From assembly GCA_030377965.1 (NCBI GenBank), contig JAUCGE010000011.1, positions 1 through 62,172 of the forward strand: DNA of 62,172 nucleotides, written 5' to 3'. Below, one piece after another: positions 1 through 6,944 of the stretch. Under the pieces are notes generated by a model, which was not told where the DNA came from, searched no databases, and saw nothing but the letters and a program-made list of their open reading frames with translations. The number at the start of each line of letters is the position of its first letter. Position 1 is the first letter of the stretch. The stretch is from Desulfobacterales bacterium HSG16 (GTDB lineage: Bacteria > Desulfobacterota > Desulfobacteria > Desulfobacterales > HSG16). The position numbers and the translations under genes are program-made.

Positions 1-128
1 ACGATCATCTCGGACGGCTTGTTGCTATTGATGGATCTCTGATTGATGCAGTTCTTTCCATGATATGGGCTGACTATCGAAAAGGATCGAAAAAGGCTAA
101 AGTCCATGTTGGCTTCAACATCAACCAT
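1..128 (+). pseudogene. IS4-family transposase fragment
   Basis: Reading frame +3 is open from the window edge and encodes AIDGSLIDAVLSMIWADYR and then KAKVHVGFNINH. I recognise this as the region around the first catalytic Asp of IS4-family DDE transposases. After the codons for NINH, at about position 128, the usual continuation is lost and unrelated sequence follows, with a stop at 278. Only a small central piece is present, so it cannot be active. It may continue to the left outside the window. It marks this end as a site of past insertion and deletion. Confidence 0.6.
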
Positions 129-264
129 ATTAAATGTTGTGAACTACCCTGGGTCGTGGAAGTGGAAATTTCCTTCTCATCTTATCGAATTCTTCACCAT
201 TTATCAGACCTCTGTGGTTGCGACGGCCTGGTAATTTTTGCTACATCCAAGAATAGGAACTCAA

Positions 265-312
265 CAACCACCGGCTAAAGTCGGTGGGTTGAAATTACGG
301 ACTGAAAGTCCG
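265..312. repeat. Paired hairpins, IS200/IS605-like end
   Basis: Two adjacent stem-loops are visible. The first, at 265-291, pairs CAACCACCG with CGGTGGGTTG around a short loop. The second, at 298-312, pairs CGGACT with AGTCCG around GAA. Stem-loops of the type CCGGCTAAAGCCGG occur at the ends of IS200/IS605-type elements and their MITE derivatives. No TnpA or TnpB coding sequence is present between these hairpins and the related one near 605, so this is probably a degenerate or non-autonomous remnant. Confidence 0.45.
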
Positions 313-604
313 GATACGAGTCATAGACCCGTTCTTTTATGAATTCCAACTATTGGAAATTTTCTGGGATTCTTTCCGGACTCAAGGCATATATCTGGCA
401 GCTACGATCTTCGAAACGGGCTGTGCGATAATGACTCAACCAGCAGAGCTATCCAGAATGGCATAGCATCTTTGATTTTTCAGCCATAGATATAGCTGTT
501 ATGAGCAGCATGAACGTTTCCGTTTCCGAACAATTTTGCTCTGCTGCCATACAAAAGCTGACTCCGTGACTTCAAAGAGCAGAAAAAATAATATCTGAAA
601 GATA

Positions 605-620
605 ACCGGCTAAAGCCGGT
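605..620. repeat. Hairpin ACCGGC-TAAA-GCCGGT
   Basis: A perfect 6-bp stem with a TAAA loop, closely related in sequence to the hairpin at 265-291. The 310 bases between them hold no recognisable gene. The pair may be the two ends of a decayed IS200/IS605-type element. Confidence 0.4.
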
Positions 621-894
621 GGTTTTAACCTTAACTGAGACTAATAAAGTTGTTGTAAAGCAAAGAATAATTACAAAAAATTTTTGAATTTTGTGTACCA
701 TATTTGTTTTCTTCTTTTCAGATAACGACATCACCAGCGACCACCCACCCAAACTTGCTGCGTCAGCGCCGCCGTGCTTCTTGCCGTCTGGGTTATGCCT
801 TATTCATTATCTCGACGGAGGCTGTGGCTGTGGTGGTTTTGGCCTTGGTGCTGGTTTCGGCTTTGGTTGTGGTGCTCCTCGAGTTCCCATTTGT

Positions 895-1416
895 TTATCC
901 TTGTATTTGGTCTGCGATGGTTTTGTTAAGTGTGTCTTGAATCTTAAATTCAAGCTTTCTTGTCCTTAGTGTGTCAGGACTCAAACGAGACATTTGGTCG
1001 CAATATCTACTTCTTAAGGACTTCATTCTTTTCATAATATCTTCGATAACAAACTCAGGCTCAATTGTCATGTCCTGCCTCAATGAGTTGAGCTCAATCC
1101 TTAGTGCGACAAATGATTTTTTAGCATCTTCCCAATTTTTTATTCTTTGTTGAACGCCGAGTGCTGAATGCGTAATTGCCAAGAATGCACTTGTAGATGC
1201 CAAAAAGGCCCAAACCAATTTCAGCCCTGGCTCATTCCAAAGCGTCCAGCCAGCAATAGCTGAACTTGATGCTGTGATGGCAATTAGCCATTTATTGATA
1301 TCATCAAGAAGACACCATCTGTACAACAAATGATCTGCGATCATCTCTTCAAAGTAGCAGTCATAGTAAATTTCAAAACTGCTTTCCCATATTTTGTCTC
1401 TTTGATCAAATGTCAT
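895..1416 (-). CDS. SLATT-like two-TM membrane protein
   Basis: A 173-residue protein with two closely spaced hydrophobic helices at about residues 44-61 (WLIAITASSSAIAGWTLW) and 66-87, followed by a charged helical C-terminal half. Short proteins with an N-terminal helix, two membrane helices and a cytoplasmic helical tail match the SLATT group. Those are predicted pore-forming effectors, often linked to SMODS/CD-NTase or SLOG sensor proteins in anti-phage systems. No such partner lies in the window, so this copy is an orphan or acts alone. The start ATG at 1416 has only a weak GAGAA upstream. A 159-bp mobile element sits 25 bases upstream of the start. The family assignment is by pattern and not certain. 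Confidence 0.5.
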   Translation of the reverse strand: MTFDQRDKIWESSFEIYYDCYFEEMIADHLLYRWCLLDDINKWLIAITASSSAIAGWTLWNEPGLKLVWAFLASTSAFLAITHSALGVQQRIKNWEDAKKSFVALRIELNSLRQDMTIEPEFVIEDIMKRMKSLRSRYCDQMSRLSPDTLRTRKLEFKIQDTLNKTIADQIQG

Positions 1417-1440
1417 ATTAATTTCTCAGGCATAACGTTA

Positions 1441-1599
1441 GGAACCCGGCAAGAATAATTTCCCCCGTCTTGATTGCCTTTTGGCCCGTATTCTTCGTTG
1501 CGTACAGGTTATATACAATGAGTATACGCCCTTTGACGCGCCTCGAATACGAACCAAAATCCGGCGCAATTCTGGTGGAACTTATTCTTGCCGTATTCC
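1441..1599. mobile_element. 159-bp MITE, copy 1, TTA-flanked
   Basis: An imperfect palindrome with terminal repeats. The left end reads GGAACCCGGCAAGAATAATT and the reverse complement of the right end reads GGAATACGGCAAGAATAAGT. TTA flanks both sides (1438-1440 and 1600-1602), as expected for a 3-bp target duplication. It has the same length and block order as the copies at 4734 and 19977 but is clearly diverged from them. It carries no gene. It lies just upstream of the SLATT-like gene and could affect its expression. Confidence 0.7.
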
Positions 1600-1893
1600 T
1601 TAAGCTCAACGGTTTTATGTTGTCAGTTGTGTTATGTTGTCAGTTTACCCAGCGTCGTATCCCGCAAAATAAAGATTTAAAAAATACCCCGCCACTGCTA
1701 TTCATAGTACCAAGCGAATGAGATTCCAAAATAAATATTGATACCAAAATGCTCCCGAGTTGTCAATAAATTTTCCAAATTTTTAATAATGTGATAAAAT
1801 CCATACATGCAGTTTCGATAACCAACAAGCATGACAGCGGAAGAATACGTTCTGTGCCAGAGCTGGGAAGATGCAAGAAAGACGATCAGTCAT

Positions 1894-1991
1894 GTAGGTT
1901 GGGTTGAGGAACGAAACCCAACATCAACGACCTGTTCATATATTGTTGCGGACTACTTACTTGGTGGGTTTCGTTCTTCAACCCAACTTAC
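1894..1991. repeat. 98-bp palindromic repeat
   Basis: About 30-bp inverted arms surround a 38-bp centre. The left arm begins GTAGGTTGGGTTGAGGAACG, and the right arm is its near-perfect reverse complement ending at 1991. The form is that of a small non-autonomous repeat. I find no other copy in this window. Confidence 0.6.
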
Positions 1992-2137
1992 GAAACTGCA
2001 TCAATCTTGGTTTTGCCTTTAGAAATGCAAGATAGAACTATCATACATGCAGAAAACAAAAATATAAAAAAATAACCTTGTGTTGGAGTTAATAATGTAT
2101 TCATTGTATCTCAATTATTTGTAATGGTTTAAGCGAC

Positions 2138-2213
2138 ATAACTAAAAAGTCAGCGAGCAATTGTGGATGGAGCGAAGCGGAAGTCCCTGCCGCCCGTTGC
2201 ACCGCCGAGTTAT
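2138..2213. repeat. attC-like inverted repeat
   Basis: A 76-bp imperfect palindrome is bounded by ATAACT (2138-2143) and AGTTAT (2208-2213). The inner arms are partly complementary, with extra unpaired bases, and the centre is GC-rich with GGAGCGAAGCGG. Integron attC sites have this plan: short conserved ends TAAC...GTTA, a variable folded middle, and a position just downstream of a small cassette gene. It lies 10 bases beyond the stop of the YoeB toxin gene, and toxin-antitoxin cassettes are common in chromosomal integrons. There is no integrase gene in the window, and the core box GTTATG deviates from the usual GTTRRRY. Confidence 0.35.
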
Positions 2214-2223
2214 TTTTTTCTCT

Positions 2224-2484
2224 TTACTCATAATGATAGCGAGCCTGAATAATATGGACTGTATCATCGTCAAAACGGTATACAAGCCTGTGTTCTTTGT
2301 TTATACGCCTTGACCAGCATTCGGTCAGGTTAAATTTTAATGGCTCGGGTTTTCCTTTTCCTTCTTGAGGATGTTTACAGGTATCAACACAAAGTTCAAC
2401 GATTCGTTTTAGTTTTTTAGAGTCCTTTTTCCGCCAGTATTCCAAATCATTCAGAGCTACCGGCATCCATAATAGCATTCGCAT
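2224..2484 (-). CDS. yoeB: YoeB-family mRNA interferase toxin
   Basis: An 86-residue RelE/YoeB-type toxin, which in this family cleaves mRNA at the ribosomal A site. Typical features are the N-terminal ALNDLEYWRKKDSKKLKRI helix region, PEPLKFNLTECWSRRINKEH in the middle, and the C-terminal RLVYRFDDDTVHIIQARYHY, which ends in the conserved His-Tyr motif near the catalytic site. Length agrees with YoeB (about 84 residues). The gene overlaps the 3' end of the antitoxin gene by 38 bases, so translation is probably coupled. An attC-like palindrome follows directly downstream. Confidence 0.88.
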   Translation of the reverse strand: MRMLLWMPVALNDLEYWRKKDSKKLKRIVELCVDTCKHPQEGKGKPEPLKFNLTECWSRRINKEHRLVYRFDDDTVHIIQARYHYE

Positions 2485-2722
2485 TCAGAGGAATTCCCTT
2501 TCCAGCTTTGAATTCATCCAAGCCTCTCATCAGACGTTTTGCATTTGCAGGAGAGCAAAGAAGATAAGCTGTCTCCGTAAGGCTTTCAAAATCTTCCGCA
2601 TCTACCATAATAATTGGTTTGCTTCTTTCTCCTTCGATACGAACAGGTTCATGAGCATCCGTTATTTCATTTATCAGAATCTCAAGATTTTGTCTGACAT
2701 AACTATGAGTTAAAATCTTCAT
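2447..2722 (-). CDS. yefM: YefM-family antitoxin
   Basis: A 91-residue Phd/YefM-type antitoxin and the partner of the overlapping YoeB toxin gene. The N-terminal half (KILTHSYVRQNLEILINEI, then EPVRIEGERSKPIIMVDAEDFESLTETAYLL) is the DNA-binding and dimer domain of the family. The C-terminal half, after LCSPANAKRL, is the flexible toxin-binding part. Such proteins neutralise YoeB and repress their own promoter. A small palindrome AACATGTT lies about 50 bases upstream (2771-2778) and could be an operator, though this is only a guess. Confidence 0.88.
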   Translation of the reverse strand: MKILTHSYVRQNLEILINEITDAHEPVRIEGERSKPIIMVDAEDFESLTETAYLLCSPANAKRLMRGLDEFKAGKGIPLNANAIMDAGSSE

Positions 2723-2983
2723 AATAGCTCCGTTTTTACTGTTTTACGCTAACAAAAAATACACAATCATAACATGTTGGAGCTTTTGTACCTATTCCAC
2801 ATGCTGCCGGATTGTCTCAGGCTTTTCTGCAATTGTTTTCATCGGAAAGAAATAGACCATAAATTACTAAAAAAATCAAGAACAGAATTCACAAAGACCG
2901 CACAAAGTTGCTACAGACTGATCCTGGTGTAAGTAATCTGCTTGATCGATGGATTCAGCAGGAAGCTCTGACATTTTTTTATT
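2723..2983. other. Intergenic with possible gene remnant
   Basis: Between the antitoxin start and the phosphatase gene. On the plus strand, about 2881-3000 is open and reads in part LLQTDPGVSNLLDRWIQQEA. This looks protein-like but has no start, no ribosome-binding site and no recognised family. I take it as a possible gene tail or decayed fragment. Confidence 0.2.
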
Positions 2984-3472
2984 TTATTTCAACATACTAT
3001 CGATAAACCCATCCAGGCAACGGTTAATATCACAAAACGCTTTTCGATAATATTGAACAGGCAGCATGTAAGGATCATCTATTTCTGTCAAGGAGGAATC
3101 TTTTTGAAAGCTGGTAATCAAAAAGGTTTTACCGCTGCAGGAAGGATCGATCTTTATCAAGTTTTTTTTATGTTTCTTCTCCATGACGAGTATCAGGTCG
3201 GCATCAATGATCATGGATTTGCTTATAGGGCTGGAAAGAATACCGCTTATGTCAATATCTTCTTCAGCGCACACTTTCACGGCCAGGCCGGTTGGCGGTT
3301 CATGATCCCAGCCGTGGGTTCCGGCTGAAAATATTCGAATATGGGAAAGATTGCAATTTTTGAGTTTTTCACGCAAAATCCCTTCACCCATAGGGCTGCG
3401 GCAGATATTGCCGGTGCAGACCACCAGAATCGAGTTGATCTGCTTCTTGAAATTTATTGTTGTTTCAGCCAT
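2984..3472 (-). CDS. Low-molecular-weight Tyr phosphatase-like protein
   Basis: A low-molecular-weight phosphotyrosine phosphatase or arsenate-reductase-fold enzyme of 162 residues. The phosphate-binding loop CTGNICRS (Cys at residue 19, CX5R) sits right after the first strand, and the general-acid Asp is in DDPYMLP near the C terminus. This is the standard layout. In bacteria, relatives act on tyrosine kinases of polysaccharide export or on small substrates. No such kinase is nearby, so the target is unknown. I chose the ATG at 3472 because AAAGG lies 9 bases upstream. A TTG two codons earlier is too close to it. Confidence 0.85.
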   Translation of the reverse strand: MAETTINFKKQINSILVVCTGNICRSPMGEGILREKLKNCNLSHIRIFSAGTHGWDHEPPTGLAVKVCAEEDIDISGILSSPISKSMIIDADLILVMEKKHKKNLIKIDPSCSGKTFLITSFQKDSSLTEIDDPYMLPVQYYRKAFCDINRCLDGFIDSMLK

Positions 3473-3756
3473 TTGCAAATACCTTTAAAGAATTGTTTTT
3501 GTTTTCACACATTTTTTTTGTACAATGATTCGATCACGATTTGTGATGATAAAAAAATATGGCCATGTTTGTCAATAAAGCTTGACCTTATCAGATCCGT
3601 TAACTTATATCGAAGTACGGAAGGGTTAAATAATTATCTGTCGATATTATAATTTTTTTCACATTTCAGGCTTTGCAAAAGCTAAAATTTGCAAAATGAC
3701 AATTGAACCACAGGCTGAAATGCAAAAAAAACATAACCGAAAGAATATAATACAAA

Positions 3757-4272
3757 ATGAAAAAAAATGATAACATTACACTCATCGGAATGCCTGCGGT
3801 TGGCAAGAGTACTATCGGAATATTGCTTGCAAAACGAATGACACTCGATTTTTGCGACACCGATATTTTTATTCAGACACATGAGAAAATGGGCCTTCAG
3901 CAAATTATACATCGAATCGGGATGAAAGGTTTTTTAAAACTCGAAGAAAAGTATGTGCTTTCGCTCGCCGTCAAATCCCATGTGATAGCGACTGGCGGCA
4001 GCGTGGTTTACAGCGAAAGCTCCATGAATCATCTGAAAAAATCGTCTGGATCTGTTGTTCACCTTGATCTTGGGGCTGAGAGCTTAAAAGAGCGGCTTGG
4101 CAATATCGATTCAAGGGGTGTGGTCATGACACCCGGACAGGACATTGATATGCTGTATGAAGAACGCCACCCTCTTTATATGCGCTGGGCTGATTTTACA
4201 CTTGATTGCCGGGGATTGAGTCCAGATCAGATATTGGAAAAGATGACTACGTACCTTTGCAGAAAAGTGTAA
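3757..4272 (+). CDS. Shikimate kinase family protein
   Basis: A 171-residue P-loop kinase of the AroK/AroL type, which phosphorylates shikimate in aromatic amino acid synthesis. The Walker A motif GMPAVGKST is at residues 11-19, and CDTD follows at the position of the shikimate-binding Asp. ATGGS stands where the family usually has the GGG motif. RG lies in the lid region, and ERHPLYMRWAD is the C-terminal Arg/Tyr motif. The last Gly of the triplet is Ser here, so shikimate may not be the substrate. It stands alone, with no other aromatic-pathway gene next to it, and may be a second or repurposed copy. Confidence 0.8.
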   Translation: MKKNDNITLIGMPAVGKSTIGILLAKRMTLDFCDTDIFIQTHEKMGLQQIIHRIGMKGFLKLEEKYVLSLAVKSHVIATGGSVVYSESSMNHLKKSSGSVVHLDLGAESLKERLGNIDSRGVVMTPGQDIDMLYEERHPLYMRWADFTLDCRGLSPDQILEKMTTYLCRKV

Positions 4273-4296
4273 AATCGTTAAATCAAGATAAAATAT

Positions 4297-4671
4297 TCAT
4301 ATTGTATGAGGCTTTCCATCAGCATATTTGCATTCTTCGCAAACAGCCTTGCGTAGCTCTCGTTTGAATATCCAGAATCCGTCCTGTATTCTCATTTTCC
4401 ATTTTGGGCATCCTGCATCTTTCAGGTGTTTCTGCCTGTGTTCTATAGTTTCTTCAGGTGTCGCTGTATAATCCAGGGTGGATACAGCGGAAGCCAGAAA
4501 ACAAGTTCCGTAAGTGCTTGTCGAACTGTTCGAATGATAGCTGCCACCTCCTACACTCGATTCACAGTCGATGTTCTGTAAATCACCATGAGAACTGGAT
4601 TGCGAATGCAGCATAATAATAATTTCAGTTTCAGCGCCGAAGGGACATTGTTTGCTTGTCTGTAAGCCCAT
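4297..4671 (-). CDS. Hypothetical Cys-containing protein
   Basis: A 124-residue protein of no family I recognise. It has a Ser/Gly-rich middle (SSVGGGSYHSNSSTSTYG) and a C-terminal part with KHLKDAGCPKWKMRIQDGFW followed by CEEC, which may bind a metal. The ATG at 4671 is chosen because AGAGG lies five bases upstream. The frame is open further upstream to 4758, but that part is MITE sequence and should not be counted. The gene is downstream of the PIN-domain gene on the same strand, and the MITE now separates them. Confidence 0.45.
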   Translation of the reverse strand: MGLQTSKQCPFGAETEIIIMLHSQSSSHGDLQNIDCESSVGGGSYHSNSSTSTYGTCFLASAVSTLDYTATPEETIEHRQKHLKDAGCPKWKMRIQDGFWIFKRELRKAVCEECKYADGKPHTI

Positions 4672-4733
4672 GATACCTCTCTTTGATTTTCTGATTATAC
4701 AATAATTGTTGCTTTGTCTGATTTCATATCTTA

Positions 4734-4892
4734 GGGTCATGGATGAAATTAATGCCATAAGATTGCGCCGAATTTGGATCTGTTTTCAAGGCGCATTGAT
4801 GGGTGAATACTTATTGTCTGTACCCATCAATGCAACGCAGAAAACAGGTTCAAAGGCAAGCAAGGTTGTGGAAGTTGTTTCATCCACGGCCC
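4734..4892. mobile_element. 159-bp MITE, copy 2, TTA-flanked
   Basis: A full copy in inverse orientation to the one at 19977. TTA lies on both sides (4731-4733 and 4893-4895). The ends read GGGTCATGGATGAAAT and, on the other strand, GGGCCGTGGATGAAAC. The centre is a strong hairpin pairing GCATTGATGGGT with ACCCATCAATGC. It sits eight bases beyond the stop codon of the PIN-domain gene and before a hypothetical gene on the same strand. The hairpin could therefore end or attenuate transcripts of the large upstream operon. Confidence 0.85.
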
Positions 4893-4900
4893 TTAGTCAG

Positions 4901-5374
4901 TCAATCCGGGCTGTAAACCTCTATTTCGAGCTTTTCGCACACACGCTGCATCGCCTTGTCCCAAGTCACCATTACTGGAGATAAAGAAGGCAGTTTCGTT
5001 ACAATCGCCACATGTAATGCATCCAGAGAGCCAATGCCAATGCGGGACTCCATGCTGTATTGCCGCAAAATTATTTCAGCGGCACGAAATACGCCGACCG
5101 GCATTTTAATGACTTGGAAACGGGAATCCGCTTTTTCATGTATATCTTTTTTGAGTCGATCCAGAATTCTTTTTATGGTCCGCTTTTTCAACTCACCTTT
5201 TCTATAAGCTTTGGCCAATCTGCTTACAAATTCCAATATTGTCAACTGAGAAACCAGCGCAGGATCAGGGCAAGCAGCGACTAAACGACGCAAAGGCATA
5301 GATTCTGCTTCATTCCGATAGTATTTGAACATAGCGTTTGTATCAAAGTAATATTTTTTAGCAGTCACGCACAT
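4901..5374 (-). CDS. PIN-domain ribonuclease (VapC-like)
   Basis: A 157-residue PIN-domain protein. The four acidic residues of the nuclease site are all present: D11 in FDTNAMFKYY, E48 in LTILEF, D118 in LDALHVAIV and D139 in TWDKAM. Most such proteins are VapC toxins that cleave tRNA or rRNA. No antitoxin gene is adjacent. Its ATG directly abuts the TGA of the response regulator gene, so the two are probably translated together. This suggests it is either the last gene of the PrkA operon or a toxin module inserted at its end. What holds it in check is not visible here. Confidence 0.8.
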   Translation of the reverse strand: MCVTAKKYYFDTNAMFKYYRNEAESMPLRRLVAACPDPALVSQLTILEFVSRLAKAYRKGELKKRTIKRILDRLKKDIHEKADSRFQVIKMPVGVFRAAEIILRQYSMESRIGIGSLDALHVAIVTKLPSLSPVMVTWDKAMQRVCEKLEIEVYSPD

Positions 5375-5797
5375 TCAAGCCTCATCCGACAAATTTGCCA
5401 ATGCTTTACTTATATCATCAAGAGGCATGCCTTCGGCCAATGCCTTGACTTTATCAAAAATTGGCTTCATATCCTCACTGCCCTTGTCAAACCAGGCATC
5501 TGCACCATAATTTACAGCGTCTACAGCATCCTGTTTTTCACCATGACCCGTCAATATCACCAGACTGGCACTCACATCAGCTTCCACAGCCTGTTGGATG
5601 ACCTTTATTCCATCCAGTTCCGGCATACGCAGGTCCACCAGGGCGACATCATATTCTCCATCAAGCAATTTATTCAGACCGCTTTGACCGTCTTGTGCAT
5701 TATCCACACGAAAGCCGCGTTTTTTAAAATACCGACCATAAGCATCTATAATACCCGGTTCATCATCTATAATCAGCAAAGAATATTGTTTTTTCAA
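5375..5797 (-). CDS. Single-domain response regulator
   Basis: A CheY-like receiver of 140 residues without an output domain. It shows the acidic pair D11/D12, the phospho-acceptor D55 (VALVDLRMPELDG), T83 (ILTGHG) and K105 (WFDKG). The C-terminal 30 residues form an extra helical tail. It follows the histidine kinase by 10 bases and is surely its partner. With no DNA-binding domain, it must signal by protein contact. The upstream kinases and SpoVR/YeaH proteins of the same operon are the natural candidates. Confidence 0.9.
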   Translation of the reverse strand: MKKQYSLLIIDDEPGIIDAYGRYFKKRGFRVDNAQDGQSGLNKLLDGEYDVALVDLRMPELDGIKVIQQAVEADVSASLVILTGHGEKQDAVDAVNYGADAWFDKGSEDMKPIFDKVKALAEGMPLDDISKALANLSDEA

Positions 5798-5807
5798 CTG
5801 TTAATCC

Positions 5808-6902
5808 TTAATTTATTGGAAAACTCGTAACAAAACAAGTGCCATCCGAATTTTCATCCAGATACAGACTTCCACCCATCCGAGTGACCGCCTCTTTCGA
5901 AAAATATAACCCCAATCCCGTTCCTTCAGGCTTGCTGCTGACAAAAGGAGTGAATAAATTCTCAATTTGCTCGGCAGACAAACCTGCCCCGTTATCTTTC
6001 ACGCAAAAACCTGACTCTCTTTCGTCAGCCCACGTTTTCAGGTACACACAAGCACCTTGTTTGCCTTCTACTGCGTCCCTGGCGTTTATTATCAGATTCA
6101 TGAGTACTTCCTGCAATTGGAGAGGATTGGCATTGACAACCGGTTCGGGAAGATGGGTTTGAACATTTAAAACCAGTTTTATTTTATGTTGCCGGAATTG
6201 TCCACTGAAGATTTCTGAAACTCTTTCAGCTAATTCATTAAGATACACACTTTCCTGGTGCTGGCGGTTGCCACGGGCGAAATTCCTGAAGTTTTCAACG
6301 ATATTATAAAGGCGCTGACACTGACCACGAACACTGACAAACAAGGGTTTTAATTCATCTTTCTTGAACAGTCCCTCTTCAATATCGTCCAAAGCTCCAC
6401 TGACTTCTGCACGGATAATACCAACCGGATTGTTGATATTATGAGCCATCATACTTGCCATCTGCCCCAGATATGCAATTTTTTTAGTTTTTTCGAGAGC
6501 AAGGTGACTCTCTTCAATTTCTCTTTTGAGTTTCTCGTTTTCTATTTGCCTGTCAATCAGTGTGATAGCTTCCGACAGTCCTGTACCTTCTTCATGCAGT
6601 TCTATGAAATACTTTGGAAGCGCCATAAATATTTTTTCAATGGAGTGTTTATCAAGAAAAACATCTATTTCCTCCACATATGGCATTATTTTCTTCTTCA
6701 AGTCAGGATATTCTTCCTTGAACAATCTTTTTATATCTTCACAAATATTGACAATACTCTCTTTAGAACTCTTTAATTGTGGAATATTTTTAAGTTCATT
6801 GTCTATTTTCCTTTCAAGATAATTTCTATCTGTTCTCTTGAAGGAGTCTTCCAATTCATTTATTTTAGAAAGAATCGACAAATCTTTCTTCCTGTCTGTC
6901 AT
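5808..6902 (-). CDS. Cytosolic histidine kinase
   Basis: A soluble NtrB-like sensor kinase of 364 residues (369 if a TTG five codons earlier is used). The N-terminal 120 residues are helical and match no sensor domain I know. A short coiled coil leads into the H box MMAHNINNPVGII. The ATPase domain has the N box NLIINARDAV, G1 VKDNGAGLS, the F box LFTPFVSSKP and G2 EGTGLGL. The residue after the phospho-His is Asn, where HisKA proteins usually have Glu or Asp. It follows the PrkA-like gene by about 40 bases and precedes its receiver gene. No membrane segment is seen, so the signal must be cytoplasmic. Confidence 0.9.
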   Translation of the reverse strand: MTDRKKDLSILSKINELEDSFKRTDRNYLERKIDNELKNIPQLKSSKESIVNICEDIKRLFKEEYPDLKKKIMPYVEEIDVFLDKHSIEKIFMALPKYFIELHEEGTGLSEAITLIDRQIENEKLKREIEESHLALEKTKKIAYLGQMASMMAHNINNPVGIIRAEVSGALDDIEEGLFKKDELKPLFVSVRGQCQRLYNIVENFRNFARGNRQHQESVYLNELAERVSEIFSGQFRQHKIKLVLNVQTHLPEPVVNANPLQLQEVLMNLIINARDAVEGKQGACVYLKTWADERESGFCVKDNGAGLSAEQIENLFTPFVSSKPEGTGLGLYFSKEAVTRMGGSLYLDENSDGTCFVTSFPIN

Positions 6903-6944
6903 GTTTTTGTATTCCAAATTTCAGTTAGTTTAACCTGCTTGATC

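Noticed and set aside
480-752. Minus-strand frame of 90 codons with SRSQLLYGSRAKLFGNG
   Set aside because: It spans the IS200/IS605-like hairpin and matches no TnpA or TnpB part; probably translation of repeat DNA.
691-969. Gly-rich plus-strand frame (GGCGCGGFGLGAGFGFG)
   Set aside because: It overlaps the end of the SLATT-like gene and reflects GC-skewed low-complexity DNA; no ribosome-binding site.
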